17,961 bases of DNA. It comes from Thermoplasmatales archaeon. GTDB lineage: Archaea; Thermoplasmatota; E2; DHVEG-1. The translations under genes were made by a program, and so were the position numbers. Shown one piece after another: positions 1-6,293 of the stretch (position 1 is its first letter; each line of letters starts with the position of its first letter). A model generated the notes under the pieces. That model made no database searches and was not told where the DNA came from. It worked only from the letters and a program-made list of their open reading frames with translations. Where the stretch lies: positions 1-17,961 of the forward strand of contig JAGMDE010000036.1 of assembly GCA_023128855.1 (NCBI GenBank). Reading direction: 5' to 3'.

Positions 1-2
1 TT

Positions 3-173
3 TATGCTCCTGAAATAAAATATTACTCTATGAGATTTTTAGTAAACAAGAATCTTGAAACAAATGTTCCAGATTTCTTTGTCGCAGGAGATGGAGCTGG
101 ACTATCAAGAGGCATTGTTGCATCAGCTGCAACGGGGATAATTGCAGCTAAAGGAATTATGAATAAAAACTAA
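3..173 (+). CDS. FAD-dependent oxidoreductase, C-terminal end (partial)
   Basis: This frame is open from the window edge and gives 56 residues before TAA. The stretch VPDFFVAGDGAGLSRGIV is the C-terminal FAD-binding signature (AGDGAG, then a helix with RGIV and AATGI-AA-GI) of large FAD dehydrogenases of the COG2509 kind. These resemble NAD(P)/FAD oxidoreductases and their substrate is generally unknown. The N-terminal Rossmann domain lies outside the window. A HycI-type protease gene follows 40 bp downstream on the same strand. The same two genes recur as a damaged second copy at 1951-3843, so the pair was probably duplicated as a unit. The family call rests only on the tail, so the exact subfamily is uncertain. 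Confidence 0.7.
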   Translation, partial: YAPEIKYYSMRFLVNKNLETNVPDFFVAGDGAGLSRGIVASAATGIIAAKGIMNKN

Positions 174-213
174 GTCGTAATGTTTATCAATTTTTTACCG
201 TTAGAGTTAGCTA

Positions 214-648
214 ATGGATTACCTTGTAATGTGCATTGGCAACAGAGATGGAGGTGACGATGCAGTAGGTCCGTATGTTGCTGACAAATTAAAGAACGAT
301 TTTACAGTAATTGATGCAGGGACTGTTCCGGAAAATTATACGTCTGTTGTGAAAAAACATGATCCTAAAAATTTATTTATTATCGATGCTGTTGATATGA
401 GTCTTGAACCAGGAGAAATTCGAATAGTTCCAAAGGAAAAGATTGGTGTTATGCACATTAGCACACATGGCATTCCAATATCAGTTTTGATAAATTATTT
501 AGAGCAATATGTTGAAAATATAATTTTTATTGGTATTCAACCGAAAGTTATGTCTGGAAATTTAACTGAGATTGTTAGAAAAAGTGGAGATGATTTAGTA
601 AAACTATTGAAGGAAAATAAATTAAAAAATATTAAAACACTCGACTAA
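214..648 (+). CDS. Hydrogenase maturation (HycI/M52-type) protease
   Basis: The 144-residue protein has the normal length and layout of nickel-dependent hydrogenase maturation endopeptidases, which clip the C-terminal tail of the NiFe-hydrogenase large subunit after metal insertion. It begins with the glycine-rich GNRDGGDDAVGP (acidic residues 15-16), has IDAVD at 57-61 and STHGIP at 83-88, and carries IGIQPK at 106-111. The acidic residues near 16 and 58-61 and His85 are the expected nickel ligands. The ribosome binding site is weak, and the gene follows the upstream oxidoreductase by 40 bp, so it may be co-transcribed. It ends 5 bp from the stop of the convergent MFS gene. No hydrogenase subunit gene is in the window. 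A damaged paralogue lies at 2060-3843. Confidence 0.85.
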   Translation: MDYLVMCIGNRDGGDDAVGPYVADKLKNDFTVIDAGTVPENYTSVVKKHDPKNLFIIDAVDMSLEPGEIRIVPKEKIGVMHISTHGIPISVLINYLEQYVENIIFIGIQPKVMSGNLTEIVRKSGDDLVKLLKENKLKNIKTLD

Positions 649-653
649 AGTGA

Positions 654-1841
654 TTATTTTCTATTAGCTTTTTTCATTCTTATGTAATAAAGGATTAACA
701 ATGCTGGTCCAAATACCCAAGCAGCATAAAGGAATGTACGAGAAAAACCAAGCATAGCTACCATTGTTCCAGTGGCCATACCGCCGCCATTTAAGCCAAG
801 ATTTCCAAGACCTGTAAAAACACCATATTGAGTAGCTCCAATCCTTGGATTTGTGACATCCATGAATAATGCACATGAAACTGTTGAATGTCCTCCCATT
901 AAGATTCCAATGATACCATAGTTTATTGATAATTGCCACCAATTATTAACAAAAATAAGTGAGGCAGTAAAAATTATACTTAATCCAAGGAAAATATATA
1001 ATGCTCGTTTTCTACCAATTTTATCTGTCGTTATCCCTCCAATTATTGAACCGATAGCTAGAGTAATAGGAAGAATGGCGGTAATAAGTCCAATTTGGAC
1101 AGGTTCAAGCCCAAGACCATCTTTCATAAAAATTGGCATAATGAAAGATAGCATACCTTCATTCATAAAAACAAGTGGGGAAAAAAGAGCCACCAATTGG
1201 GTTGATCTGTTCTTAAATTCTTTAACAGCTATGGAGGCGATTTTTTGTCTTTGTTTGATTTTGACTATTTCTTTTACAAAAAATGGGAATATTAGAATGA
1301 GAAGAATAAGGATTCCATTAGTTAAATAAGCAAAACTATATCCAAAAGTAGAGCCAATATAAAGGAGTAAGATTGCGCCTATAGCCCAACCAGAATATTG
1401 CCCTGAAAACATTGCACCATTTATTTTTCCACGATCTTTATCTGTTGAAACGTCAATAGCCCAGGCATCTGTTGCAACGTCAACAAAACCTATACCAATG
1501 TGGCTGATGAATATCAAAAGAGCAAATGGTATCAAAGAAATACTAGGGTCAACAAGAGAGACCAACAGCATTGCAGTAATAGATAGTATTCCTCCAAATA
1601 TGATAAAGGTCTTTCTTCCGTATTTTATGAAATAATCAACTATTGGCCCCCAGACAAATTTCAGTATCCAGGGTATATTTACGATACCAACAATTAGAGT
1701 GGTTAATGGAATAGATACACCCTGTGTTCTTAGATAAACAGCTGTGACTGCAGTGGTTATTGCAATCATCAATCCTTCTGAAAAATAGAGGCTGAAGAAA
1801 AGATAGTATTTCAAGGATCCATTTCTCGTTGCATCAATCAT
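654..1841 (-). CDS. MFS transporter, AmpG/PAT-like
   Basis: This is a 395-residue, very hydrophobic protein with about 12 predicted membrane helices in two halves and a charged central loop near residues 190-210 (KEIVKIKQRQK). The first half has an acidic motif in a membrane context, GIGFVDVATDAWAIDV at about 117-132, typical of the AmpG/acetyl-CoA-transporter (PAT) branch of the major facilitator superfamily. The second half has the usual MFS loop, TDKIGRKRA. The substrate cannot be read from sequence: AmpG carries muropeptides in bacteria, which is unlikely in an archaeon without murein. The start is the only nearby ATG, with GGGAG about 15 nt upstream. The gene lies between the intact and decayed copies of the oxidoreductase/HycI pair, so it sits inside a direct duplication. 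Confidence 0.8.
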   Translation of the reverse strand: MIDATRNGSLKYYLFFSLYFSEGLMIAITTAVTAVYLRTQGVSIPLTTLIVGIVNIPWILKFVWGPIVDYFIKYGRKTFIIFGGILSITAMLLVSLVDPSISLIPFALLIFISHIGIGFVDVATDAWAIDVSTDKDRGKINGAMFSGQYSGWAIGAILLLYIGSTFGYSFAYLTNGILILLILIFPFFVKEIVKIKQRQKIASIAVKEFKNRSTQLVALFSPLVFMNEGMLSFIMPIFMKDGLGLEPVQIGLITAILPITLAIGSIIGGITTDKIGRKRALYIFLGLSIIFTASLIFVNNWWQLSINYGIIGILMGGHSTVSCALFMDVTNPRIGATQYGVFTGLGNLGLNGGGMATGTMVAMLGFSRTFLYAAWVFGPALLILYYIRMKKANRK

Positions 1842-1900
1842 GATTGGTCGTTAGATCTCCCTTTTAAATTATATTTAATAAAAATTTATTTAAAATGGTA

Positions 1901-1909
1901 TATAAATAA
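1901..1909 (-). promoter_or_regulatory. Probable TATA box for the MFS gene
   Basis: On the minus strand this reads TTATTTATA, about 60-68 nt before the MFS start codon, which predicts transcription starting near 1878 and a short leader holding the GGGAG ribosome site. The whole region is AT-rich, so the assignment is only suggestive. Confidence 0.35.
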
Positions 1910-1950
1910 TGTTCTACAACTCTTGTCTGAATTGAATTTTTAATAAGGAT

Positions 1951-2059
1951 ATTTTTAGTAAATAAAAATCTTGAAACAAATGTTCCAAATTTCTTTGTTG
2001 CAGGAGATGGAGCTGGACTTTCAAGGGGTATTGTTGCCTCAGCTGCAACAGGCATAATT
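1951..2059 (+). pseudogene. Remnant of a second FAD oxidoreductase tail
   Basis: These 109 bp align without gaps to 35-143 of the intact gene with 10 differences (about 91% identity). Nine of the ten are synonymous; the exception is a D-to-N change. Conserved protein text such as FVAGDGAGLSRGIV is kept. The match stops at ATAATT (2054-2059), where the sequence jumps in frame into the HycI-like gene. No start codon or upstream part of the gene is present: an in-frame TGA lies at 1928-1930. It is a 5'-truncated and internally deleted copy, not a working gene. Confidence 0.85.
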
Positions 2060-2196
2060 CCAAAGGAAAAGATCGGTGTTATGCACATTAGCACTCATGG
2101 TATTCCGATATCTGTTTTAATAAATTATTTAGAGCAATATGTTGAAAATATAATTTTTATTGGTATTCAACCGAAAGTAATGTCTGGAAACTTAAC
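2060..2196 (+). pseudogene. Remnant of a second HycI-type protease, upstream part
   Basis: These 137 bp align to 430-566 of the intact protease gene with 8 differences (about 94% identity), all synonymous. Residues PKEKIG through IQPKVMSGNL survive. The N-terminal half, with the nickel-binding aspartates, was removed by the deletion that joined this piece to the oxidoreductase tail. Homology stops exactly at 2196, the last base of the left target duplication, and resumes at 3757. An ATG-initiated frame from 2081 runs on into the inserted element to 2296, but it is an accident of the insertion. Confidence 0.88.
2189..2196. repeat. Left 8-bp target-site duplication, AACTTAAC
   Basis: AACTTAAC directly abuts the left end of the inserted element and is repeated exactly at 3754-3761 directly abutting the right end. 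Removing the element with one copy restores the HycI-like reading frame, as expected of a true target duplication. Confidence 0.85.
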
Positions 2197-2248
2197 GGTT
2201 CTGGTGTGTATAGGGTTGGTAAAAATGGGTTGGTGTAAAAGGGTTGGT
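2197..2248 (+). repeat. Left terminal inverted repeat of the insertion element
   Basis: This matches the reverse complement of 3702-3753 at 39 of 52 positions without gaps. The outer 11 bases (GGTTCTGGTGT) are identical, as is an inner block TGGGTTGGTGT. The repeat contains iterated GGTTGGT units, which could be binding sites for a trans-acting transposase. Confidence 0.85.
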
Positions 2249-2267
2249 AATAAAAATTGTTTACCAA

Positions 2268-3629
2268 TTAATCTTCAGATGGACCCACTAAGATAGCTTC
2301 TTCAATTGCTATTATGTTATCCATAGTATCTGCCATTTTATTCATGAGCAGTATTGCACGTGGTAACGACATGAAAACCCCTCTCTTCTTAAACTGAGAG
2401 TAGTAAGATGCTAGCTTGCTCCAATTCTCTGCTTCATGTTCAAAAAGAATTGCCTCGAATTCAATAAAATCATCAACACCAATATTTTCCTTTAGATACT
2501 CAGCCGTATAGCGTTTATCTATTTCAATCATCTTTAAACTACCGTCAAGCAATTCCAAGAGAATTTGGGGAATATTTAAGACGTTACATAAGCGAGGAGA
2601 GAGTCGATTCATTATCAGGCTTCGTATGCCTTTTATTCCTTTCAGTTTGTATATAAGTATTGTTTTGAAACGGTTTTGTATTCCTTTCTCAAAATCCTTT
2701 TTTAGCATCTTAGATGCATTAACACCGAATTTAATGTCATTCCATAGATCGCCAAAAAACTCTTCATATTCTGAGAGACCATATGCTGAGGAGTTGCCTT
2801 TGAGCTTTTCGATGTTTCTCTTATGAACTTTTTCAAATCTCCCTTCACGGGATAAAGGGCTGTTCGATGTATTTTCAAATATACTTATTAAATAAGGCAA
2901 TTGAGCCATACGAAGTGCTTTCTTAAAATCTGTTATATCCATCCAATTGTAATAACCATCTGAGGGTTTCCCCCAGAGAGGAGGGGCTGGATCATTATAA
3001 CAAATTGTTTGATTGGTTTCATTAAATCCTACGATTAATATTATATGTCCACTTAAGCTTGGTATATAATCCAATAACCAGTCAGGTATGACAGATGTAT
3101 TCTTATTAAAATTAAAATAGATTAGGCGAAACCAGTCTACATGAGCCAATACCGGAATATCTTTTGTAATGTTTTGCTTAACCCGAGTCCAATATTCTTG
3201 CCAACGTTCATCGTCAGGAATAGTTTCATTAGCTCGCCAGTTTTCATAGGAAAGACCATAAAGATCTGCTAAAAATTTCTGATCAGCAGCCCAACAAGAA
3301 AGCTGGCTGCCACTTAAAGGAAGACGTGGTTGGAAAGGAAGTGGATAGGCGAGTGAATATCCCGTTCCAGTATTATACAAAACTTCATCTAATGTCGTAT
3401 TTATTCCATAATACTTGATTGCCATGGTGGTACTTGCGTAATGGCAATAGAAGCCTGTTTCCTGACTGATGTGAGATACACCTTCTATTAGATGGCTATC
3501 TGGGATCTCGCAAGTATTAAGATTGGAAGAAAATATAGGAGCAGCAGATAAACTAGACAAAAATGGTGTGATTACCATCACCGATATGATAAATAAAGTT
3601 AGGAATTTTCTTAGTGCCATATAATGCAT
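2268..3629 (-). CDS. Secreted C39-like cysteine peptidase-fold protein (element cargo)
   Basis: This 453-residue protein has an N-terminal signal peptide: basic LRK, a hydrophobic stretch to about residue 27, and a likely cleavage site after the alanines at 29-30. Residues 45-215 resemble papain-like C39/BtrH-type domains: GFYCHYASTTMAIKYYG gives a candidate nucleophile Cys62 at the head of a helix, SGHIILIVGF gives His195, and YNDP gives Asn212/Asp213. The C-terminal 200 residues look helical and match no family I recognise. It may be an exported protease, transglutaminase-like enzyme or toxin-like factor; activity is not proven. It is the sole cargo of the insertion element, ending 20 bp from the left repeat. 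A TATA box 25 nt upstream suggests a leaderless message starting at or near the first ATG; Met4 (3620) is an alternative start. Confidence 0.75.
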   Translation of the reverse strand: MHYMALRKFLTLFIISVMVITPFLSSLSAAPIFSSNLNTCEIPDSHLIEGVSHISQETGFYCHYASTTMAIKYYGINTTLDEVLYNTGTGYSLAYPLPFQPRLPLSGSQLSCWAADQKFLADLYGLSYENWRANETIPDDERWQEYWTRVKQNITKDIPVLAHVDWFRLIYFNFNKNTSVIPDWLLDYIPSLSGHIILIVGFNETNQTICYNDPAPPLWGKPSDGYYNWMDITDFKKALRMAQLPYLISIFENTSNSPLSREGRFEKVHKRNIEKLKGNSSAYGLSEYEEFFGDLWNDIKFGVNASKMLKKDFEKGIQNRFKTILIYKLKGIKGIRSLIMNRLSPRLCNVLNIPQILLELLDGSLKMIEIDKRYTAEYLKENIGVDDFIEFEAILFEHEAENWSKLASYYSQFKKRGVFMSLPRAILLMNKMADTMDNIIAIEEAILVGPSED

Positions 3630-3650
3630 GTATATCCTTGGCTTATATTA

Positions 3651-3658
3651 TATATAAA
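3651..3658 (-). promoter_or_regulatory. TATA box for the cargo gene
   Basis: On the minus strand this reads TTTATATA, centred about 25 nt before the ATG at 3629. That is the archaeal TATA-to-start spacing, so the transcript should begin at or next to the start codon (leaderless). It lies inside the element, so the cargo brings its own promoter. Confidence 0.55.
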
Positions 3659-3701
3659 TCTTGTTATATTATTGTTTCTCCTTATCAATAGGAGTAGCTT
3701 C

Positions 3702-3753
3702 ACCAACACAAAAACACCAACCCAAAATGACCACCCCTTGAAACACCAGAACC
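3702..3753 (-). repeat. Right terminal inverted repeat of the insertion element
   Basis: Read on the minus strand from 3753 it begins GGTTCTGGTGT and contains GGGTTGGTGT and GTGTTGGTG further in, in register with the left repeat. Thirteen mismatches in 52 positions are concentrated in the A/T spacers between the G-rich units, so the G-rich units look like the conserved part. Confidence 0.85.
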
Positions 3754-3761
3754 AACTTAAC
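3754..3761. repeat. Right 8-bp target-site duplication, AACTTAAC
   Basis: An exact copy of 2189-2196. It is followed directly by the continuation of the HycI-like coding frame. Confidence 0.85.
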
Positions 3762-3843
3762 TGATATTGTTCAAAAAAGTGCTGATCACTTGTTAAATAT
3801 AATAAAAGGTAAACAGTTTGACCAAATCGAAAAACTAAATTAA
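3757..3843 (+). pseudogene. Remnant of the second HycI-type protease, downstream part
   Basis: Reading from TTA at 3757, this stretch gives LTDIVQKSADHLLNIIKG and ends at TAA, 29 codons in all. The intact gene reads LTEIVRKSGDDLVKLLKE over the same length to its own stop. Nucleotide identity is only about 63%, far below the 91-94% of the upstream pieces, yet length and frame are fully kept. It shows that the element split a gene that was continuous before insertion. The sharp fall in identity suggests either a weakly constrained tail or gene conversion of the upstream blocks. Confidence 0.8.
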
Positions 3844-3858
3844 TAGCAGAACAGACTA

Positions 3859-4737
3859 TTATCTAATACTTTGGATTTTTTCATAAAAAGCTAAAATTAT
3901 TTCTAGTTGTTTTTCAAGAGGAAGAGGAATAGACGTCAAACTAGCTTTAACTTTTTGAAAAAAAAGATGTTTAAAAGTTACTGAGTAATCTCCCTGGGAA
4001 AATTTATATCTTTTTGGAGTAGGAGAGCCTTTATTACTTAGTTTTTTAATTAAATCTAAAGTTCTGCGATTGTCGGTAACGTGGCCAAGTATACAAGTTC
4101 CAACTAACTTGAAATCAGATAATTGCTTCCAAAATGGACTGTTTAATATTGATTCTAAATCATGTATTCCTTTCTGCCAGTCTGAAGGTACATTTAAAAT
4201 ATCTGTATCAATAGAGATATATGTTGGGGCATCAGGTTTTAGAAATCTAATATCGAAGGGGTTTTCAATATTTGGATGGTATAATAATTTGTTTTTTTGC
4301 TCTATATCGTGATCAAAACGAGGGTTTTTTCTATAGTCATTATTTCCAATCATAACAACTCTATCAACTAATCCAACACGAGAAGCATAAGACACCCAAT
4401 TTCCACAGTTTAAACTCTTAATATCTTCTAAAAAAACATCACAATCCATATGCTGATCTATTAGAATCAGCTGTAGCTTTTGATTTATTTTTGAATAAAT
4501 TCTACTAATATTTGCTATATCAATATGATGAAAGTTAGAAGATCCTGCAATGAAAAAAAAGTGATCCTTCAATTTGTCTTTTAATTTTAGAACGTCATCA
4601 GTATTAGAATATAAGTTTAAATGTCTGGTATTTTCTGGATTAATAATTTCACTTTTAGATAGTTCTAATAATTTCGAATTATATGTGTCTCTCATTGCTT
4701 TATCTGTTATTACAATGTTCGCATCAGATAATTCCAT
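3859..4737 (-). CDS. Arginase/agmatinase-fold (ureohydrolase-like) protein
   Basis: The protein is 292 residues from the ATG chosen here. It carries degenerate forms of the ureohydrolase metal motifs in order: GSSNFHH (about 65-71, in place of GGDHS), LIDQHMDCD (92-100, the DxHxD motif) and SIDTDIL (175-181, the SxDxD motif). The metal-binding Asp and His residues are kept, so a dinuclear-metal hydrolase is plausible. The substrate is unknown, and surrounding sequence is far from classical arginases. The TATA box predicts transcription starting near 4758, which favours ATG 4737 with AAGGAG at 4750-4755 over an in-frame GTG at 4764 that would precede the transcript start. It lies about 85 bp downstream of a radical SAM gene on the same strand, but seems to have its own promoter. 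Confidence 0.65.
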   Translation of the reverse strand: MELSDANIVITDKAMRDTYNSKLLELSKSEIINPENTRHLNLYSNTDDVLKLKDKLKDHFFFIAGSSNFHHIDIANISRIYSKINQKLQLILIDQHMDCDVFLEDIKSLNCGNWVSYASRVGLVDRVVMIGNNDYRKNPRFDHDIEQKNKLLYHPNIENPFDIRFLKPDAPTYISIDTDILNVPSDWQKGIHDLESILNSPFWKQLSDFKLVGTCILGHVTDNRRTLDLIKKLSNKGSPTPKRYKFSQGDYSVTFKHLFFQKVKASLTSIPLPLEKQLEIILAFYEKIQSIR

Positions 4738-4780
4738 ATTCTGTCTAAACTCCTTTTTAGACACCTGGTTCTAAATATTA

Positions 4781-4788
4781 TTTATAAA
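4781..4788 (-). promoter_or_regulatory. TATA box for the arginase-fold gene
   Basis: TTTATAAA, centred about 47 nt upstream of ATG 4737, predicts a start near 4758 and a leader of about 20 nt containing AAGGAG. This spacing decides between the two possible start codons. Confidence 0.45.
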
Positions 4789-4821
4789 AGTTGTAGTTTA
4801 TAAACTATTTCAAACTTTAAA

Positions 4822-6156
4822 TTAACAAGCTGGTCCTTGTTTTGGAGCGTATGCATGTATTATATGCCTCATGTATAGATTTGACCATGCTGATTCAAAA
4901 AAAACATAAGTTCCAATTTTTCTAGCCCTATATATTCTATTAAAACAATTTGAAAGTTTATATTGATTCTCACGTAGTCGATATGTATTGTATAGAAGTT
5001 CCTCAGGTGTCATATGTTTTGGTTGAAATACAACCTCATCCGCCTGACTATATTTGCTCCAATCTTTTGTTAAAATTCTTCCTTCAGCATCTAATTTTTT
5101 ATAAATTGGTGTACCTGGCTCTGGCGATAATGTATGGAAGTAGGGTACATCAATTTCACTTTTACTCACAAACGCGTCTGTTGTATCAAAAATATCCAGT
5201 TTATCGGTGTCAAAACCAAAAGCAAACAATCCAAATATCAACATGCCATAATCATGGATTTTTTTAATTGTAGAGATATATTCTTTTACAATGTTTGTTT
5301 TTTTACCGACATAATCCAATGTTTCTTGGTAAATGGACTCAAGACCAATCATCCACATAGTTGCCCCAGCTTCACTTGCTAATTTCAAGAATTCCTCGTC
5401 TTTACCGAATAGATCTATATTTCCATATCCAATGAATTTTTTATTAAGTCCTTTCATTTTTCTAAAAAGTTCTTTTGAATATTTTTTGTTAATAGTTACA
5501 GAGTTGTCAAAAAGGAAAAAGGTCTTATTAGGAATCATTTTTATCTCATCAATTACAAAATCCACGGGTTTCATACGAAATTTATTTCGAAATTTCATAT
5601 GCGTAATAGAACAAAAATCACAACCATACGGACACCCTCTCGTTGCATGTACTCCAACTCCTGCCCCCTTTGGTAAAATATCAAGTCTAGGATGAGGAAT
5701 TAAGGAAGGAGCTACAGGTCTAGTTGGAACATAAAATGGTTTTATTTTTCCATTCTGAAAGTCTTTTAAAAGCTGTGGCCATGTTTCTTCAGCTTCACCG
5801 ATTACAACACTATCCGCATGTTGTTTTGCTTCATCAGGTAATGCTGATGGGTGATAACCGCCAAGAACAACTGGTATGCCTCTTTTACGAAACTCATCAG
5901 CTATTTCATAGGCATTGAGAGCATAACGTGTTATCGTGGATATTGCAACTAAATCACAGGGATTATCGAAGTTAATATCCTTAAATTGTCCCTCATCAAT
6001 TTCAATTGTATGTTCTTTTGGAGTTAAAGCTGCTAATATTGGAATTGTTAAAGCTTTATGATAAAAATATATTAAACTTGGAAAACGAACTGGTAAATGA
6101 GAAAACATTCTATCAAGGGAGGAAATTTCTGTCGATCGAACAAATAAAATTTTCAT
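4822..6156 (-). CDS. B12-binding domain radical SAM protein
   Basis: A 444-residue enzyme with an N-terminal cobalamin-binding-like domain (about 1-140; VVLGGYHPSALPDEA and VVIGEAEETW are typical of BchE-type proteins) and a radical SAM domain carrying CPYGCDFC, with cluster cysteines 175, 179 and 182. The C-terminal region (about 385-444) resembles the extra domain of the same family. These enzymes use a 4Fe-4S cluster to cleave S-adenosylmethionine, often for methylation or cyclisation of unactivated carbons. The substrate here is unknown. The B12 domain lacks the classic DxHxxG loop, as BchE-like members often do. A TATA element at 6181-6190 lies about 30 nt before the ATG, suggesting a leaderless or nearly leaderless message. 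It is divergent from the FemAB-like operon. Confidence 0.85.
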   Translation of the reverse strand: MKILFVRSTEISSLDRMFSHLPVRFPSLIYFYHKALTIPILAALTPKEHTIEIDEGQFKDINFDNPCDLVAISTITRYALNAYEIADEFRKRGIPVVLGGYHPSALPDEAKQHADSVVIGEAEETWPQLLKDFQNGKIKPFYVPTRPVAPSLIPHPRLDILPKGAGVGVHATRGCPYGCDFCSITHMKFRNKFRMKPVDFVIDEIKMIPNKTFFLFDNSVTINKKYSKELFRKMKGLNKKFIGYGNIDLFGKDEEFLKLASEAGATMWMIGLESIYQETLDYVGKKTNIVKEYISTIKKIHDYGMLIFGLFAFGFDTDKLDIFDTTDAFVSKSEIDVPYFHTLSPEPGTPIYKKLDAEGRILTKDWSKYSQADEVVFQPKHMTPEELLYNTYRLRENQYKLSNCFNRIYRARKIGTYVFFESAWSNLYMRHIIHAYAPKQGPAC

Positions 6157-6180
6157 ATTTAATATAAATTGACTAGATAA

Positions 6181-6190
6181 GTATATATAA
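6181..6190 (-). promoter_or_regulatory. TATA box for the radical SAM gene
   Basis: The minus strand reads TTATATATAC, centred about 30 nt upstream of ATG 6156, so transcription should begin within a few bases of the start codon. No ribosome binding site is visible, which fits a leaderless message. Confidence 0.45.
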
Positions 6191-6239
6191 TTTTGTTAAA
6201 TATTTGATAAAGCAGGGTATACTTCCATTTTTACGTAAT

Positions 6240-6272
6240 TTATATTAATATCATATATCATTTTAGTGATAT
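6240..6272 (+). promoter_or_regulatory. Promoter and small inverted repeat before the FemAB-like operon
   Basis: A TATA-like TTTATATTAA at about 6240-6249 predicts a start near 6270. A 6-bp inverted repeat, ATATCA/TGATAT (6255-6260 and 6267-6272), overlaps that predicted start and could be an operator. Such short palindromes are common in AT-rich DNA, so this is tentative. Confidence 0.35.
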
Positions 6273-6293
6273 CAGTTAGTAGGCGAGTGAAAG

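Larger units (their letters stand above)
2197..3753. mobile_element. Transposase-less insertion element with cargo peptidase-like gene
   Basis: This is a 1,557-bp insertion bounded by 52-bp imperfect inverted repeats and a perfect 8-bp direct repeat, lying inside a HycI-like pseudogene whose frame continues on the far side. Both outer ends begin GGTTCTGGTGT reading inward. The only gene inside is a minus-strand secreted C39-like protein filling 2268-3629; there is no room for a transposase. It therefore looks like a non-autonomous cassette, mobilised in trans. An outer GGTTCTG with an 8-bp duplication resembles the IS6 family pattern, but that family assignment is inference. The cargo has its own TATA box just inside the right repeat. 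Confidence 0.85.

Noticed and set aside
2081..2296. ATG-initiated 71-codon frame read as a protein gene
   Set aside because: It is the HycI remnant running past 2196 into the left terminal repeat of the insertion; the last third is element DNA with no coding relatives.
4738..4764. GTG start nine codons upstream for the arginase-fold protein
   Set aside because: The TATA box predicts transcription starting near 4758, after this GTG, and AAGGAG precedes the ATG at 4737 instead.
4822..4833. C-terminal GPAC of the radical SAM protein as a lipid-attachment box
   Set aside because: A single terminal Cys is not a prenylation motif, and archaeal protein prenylation of this type is not established.
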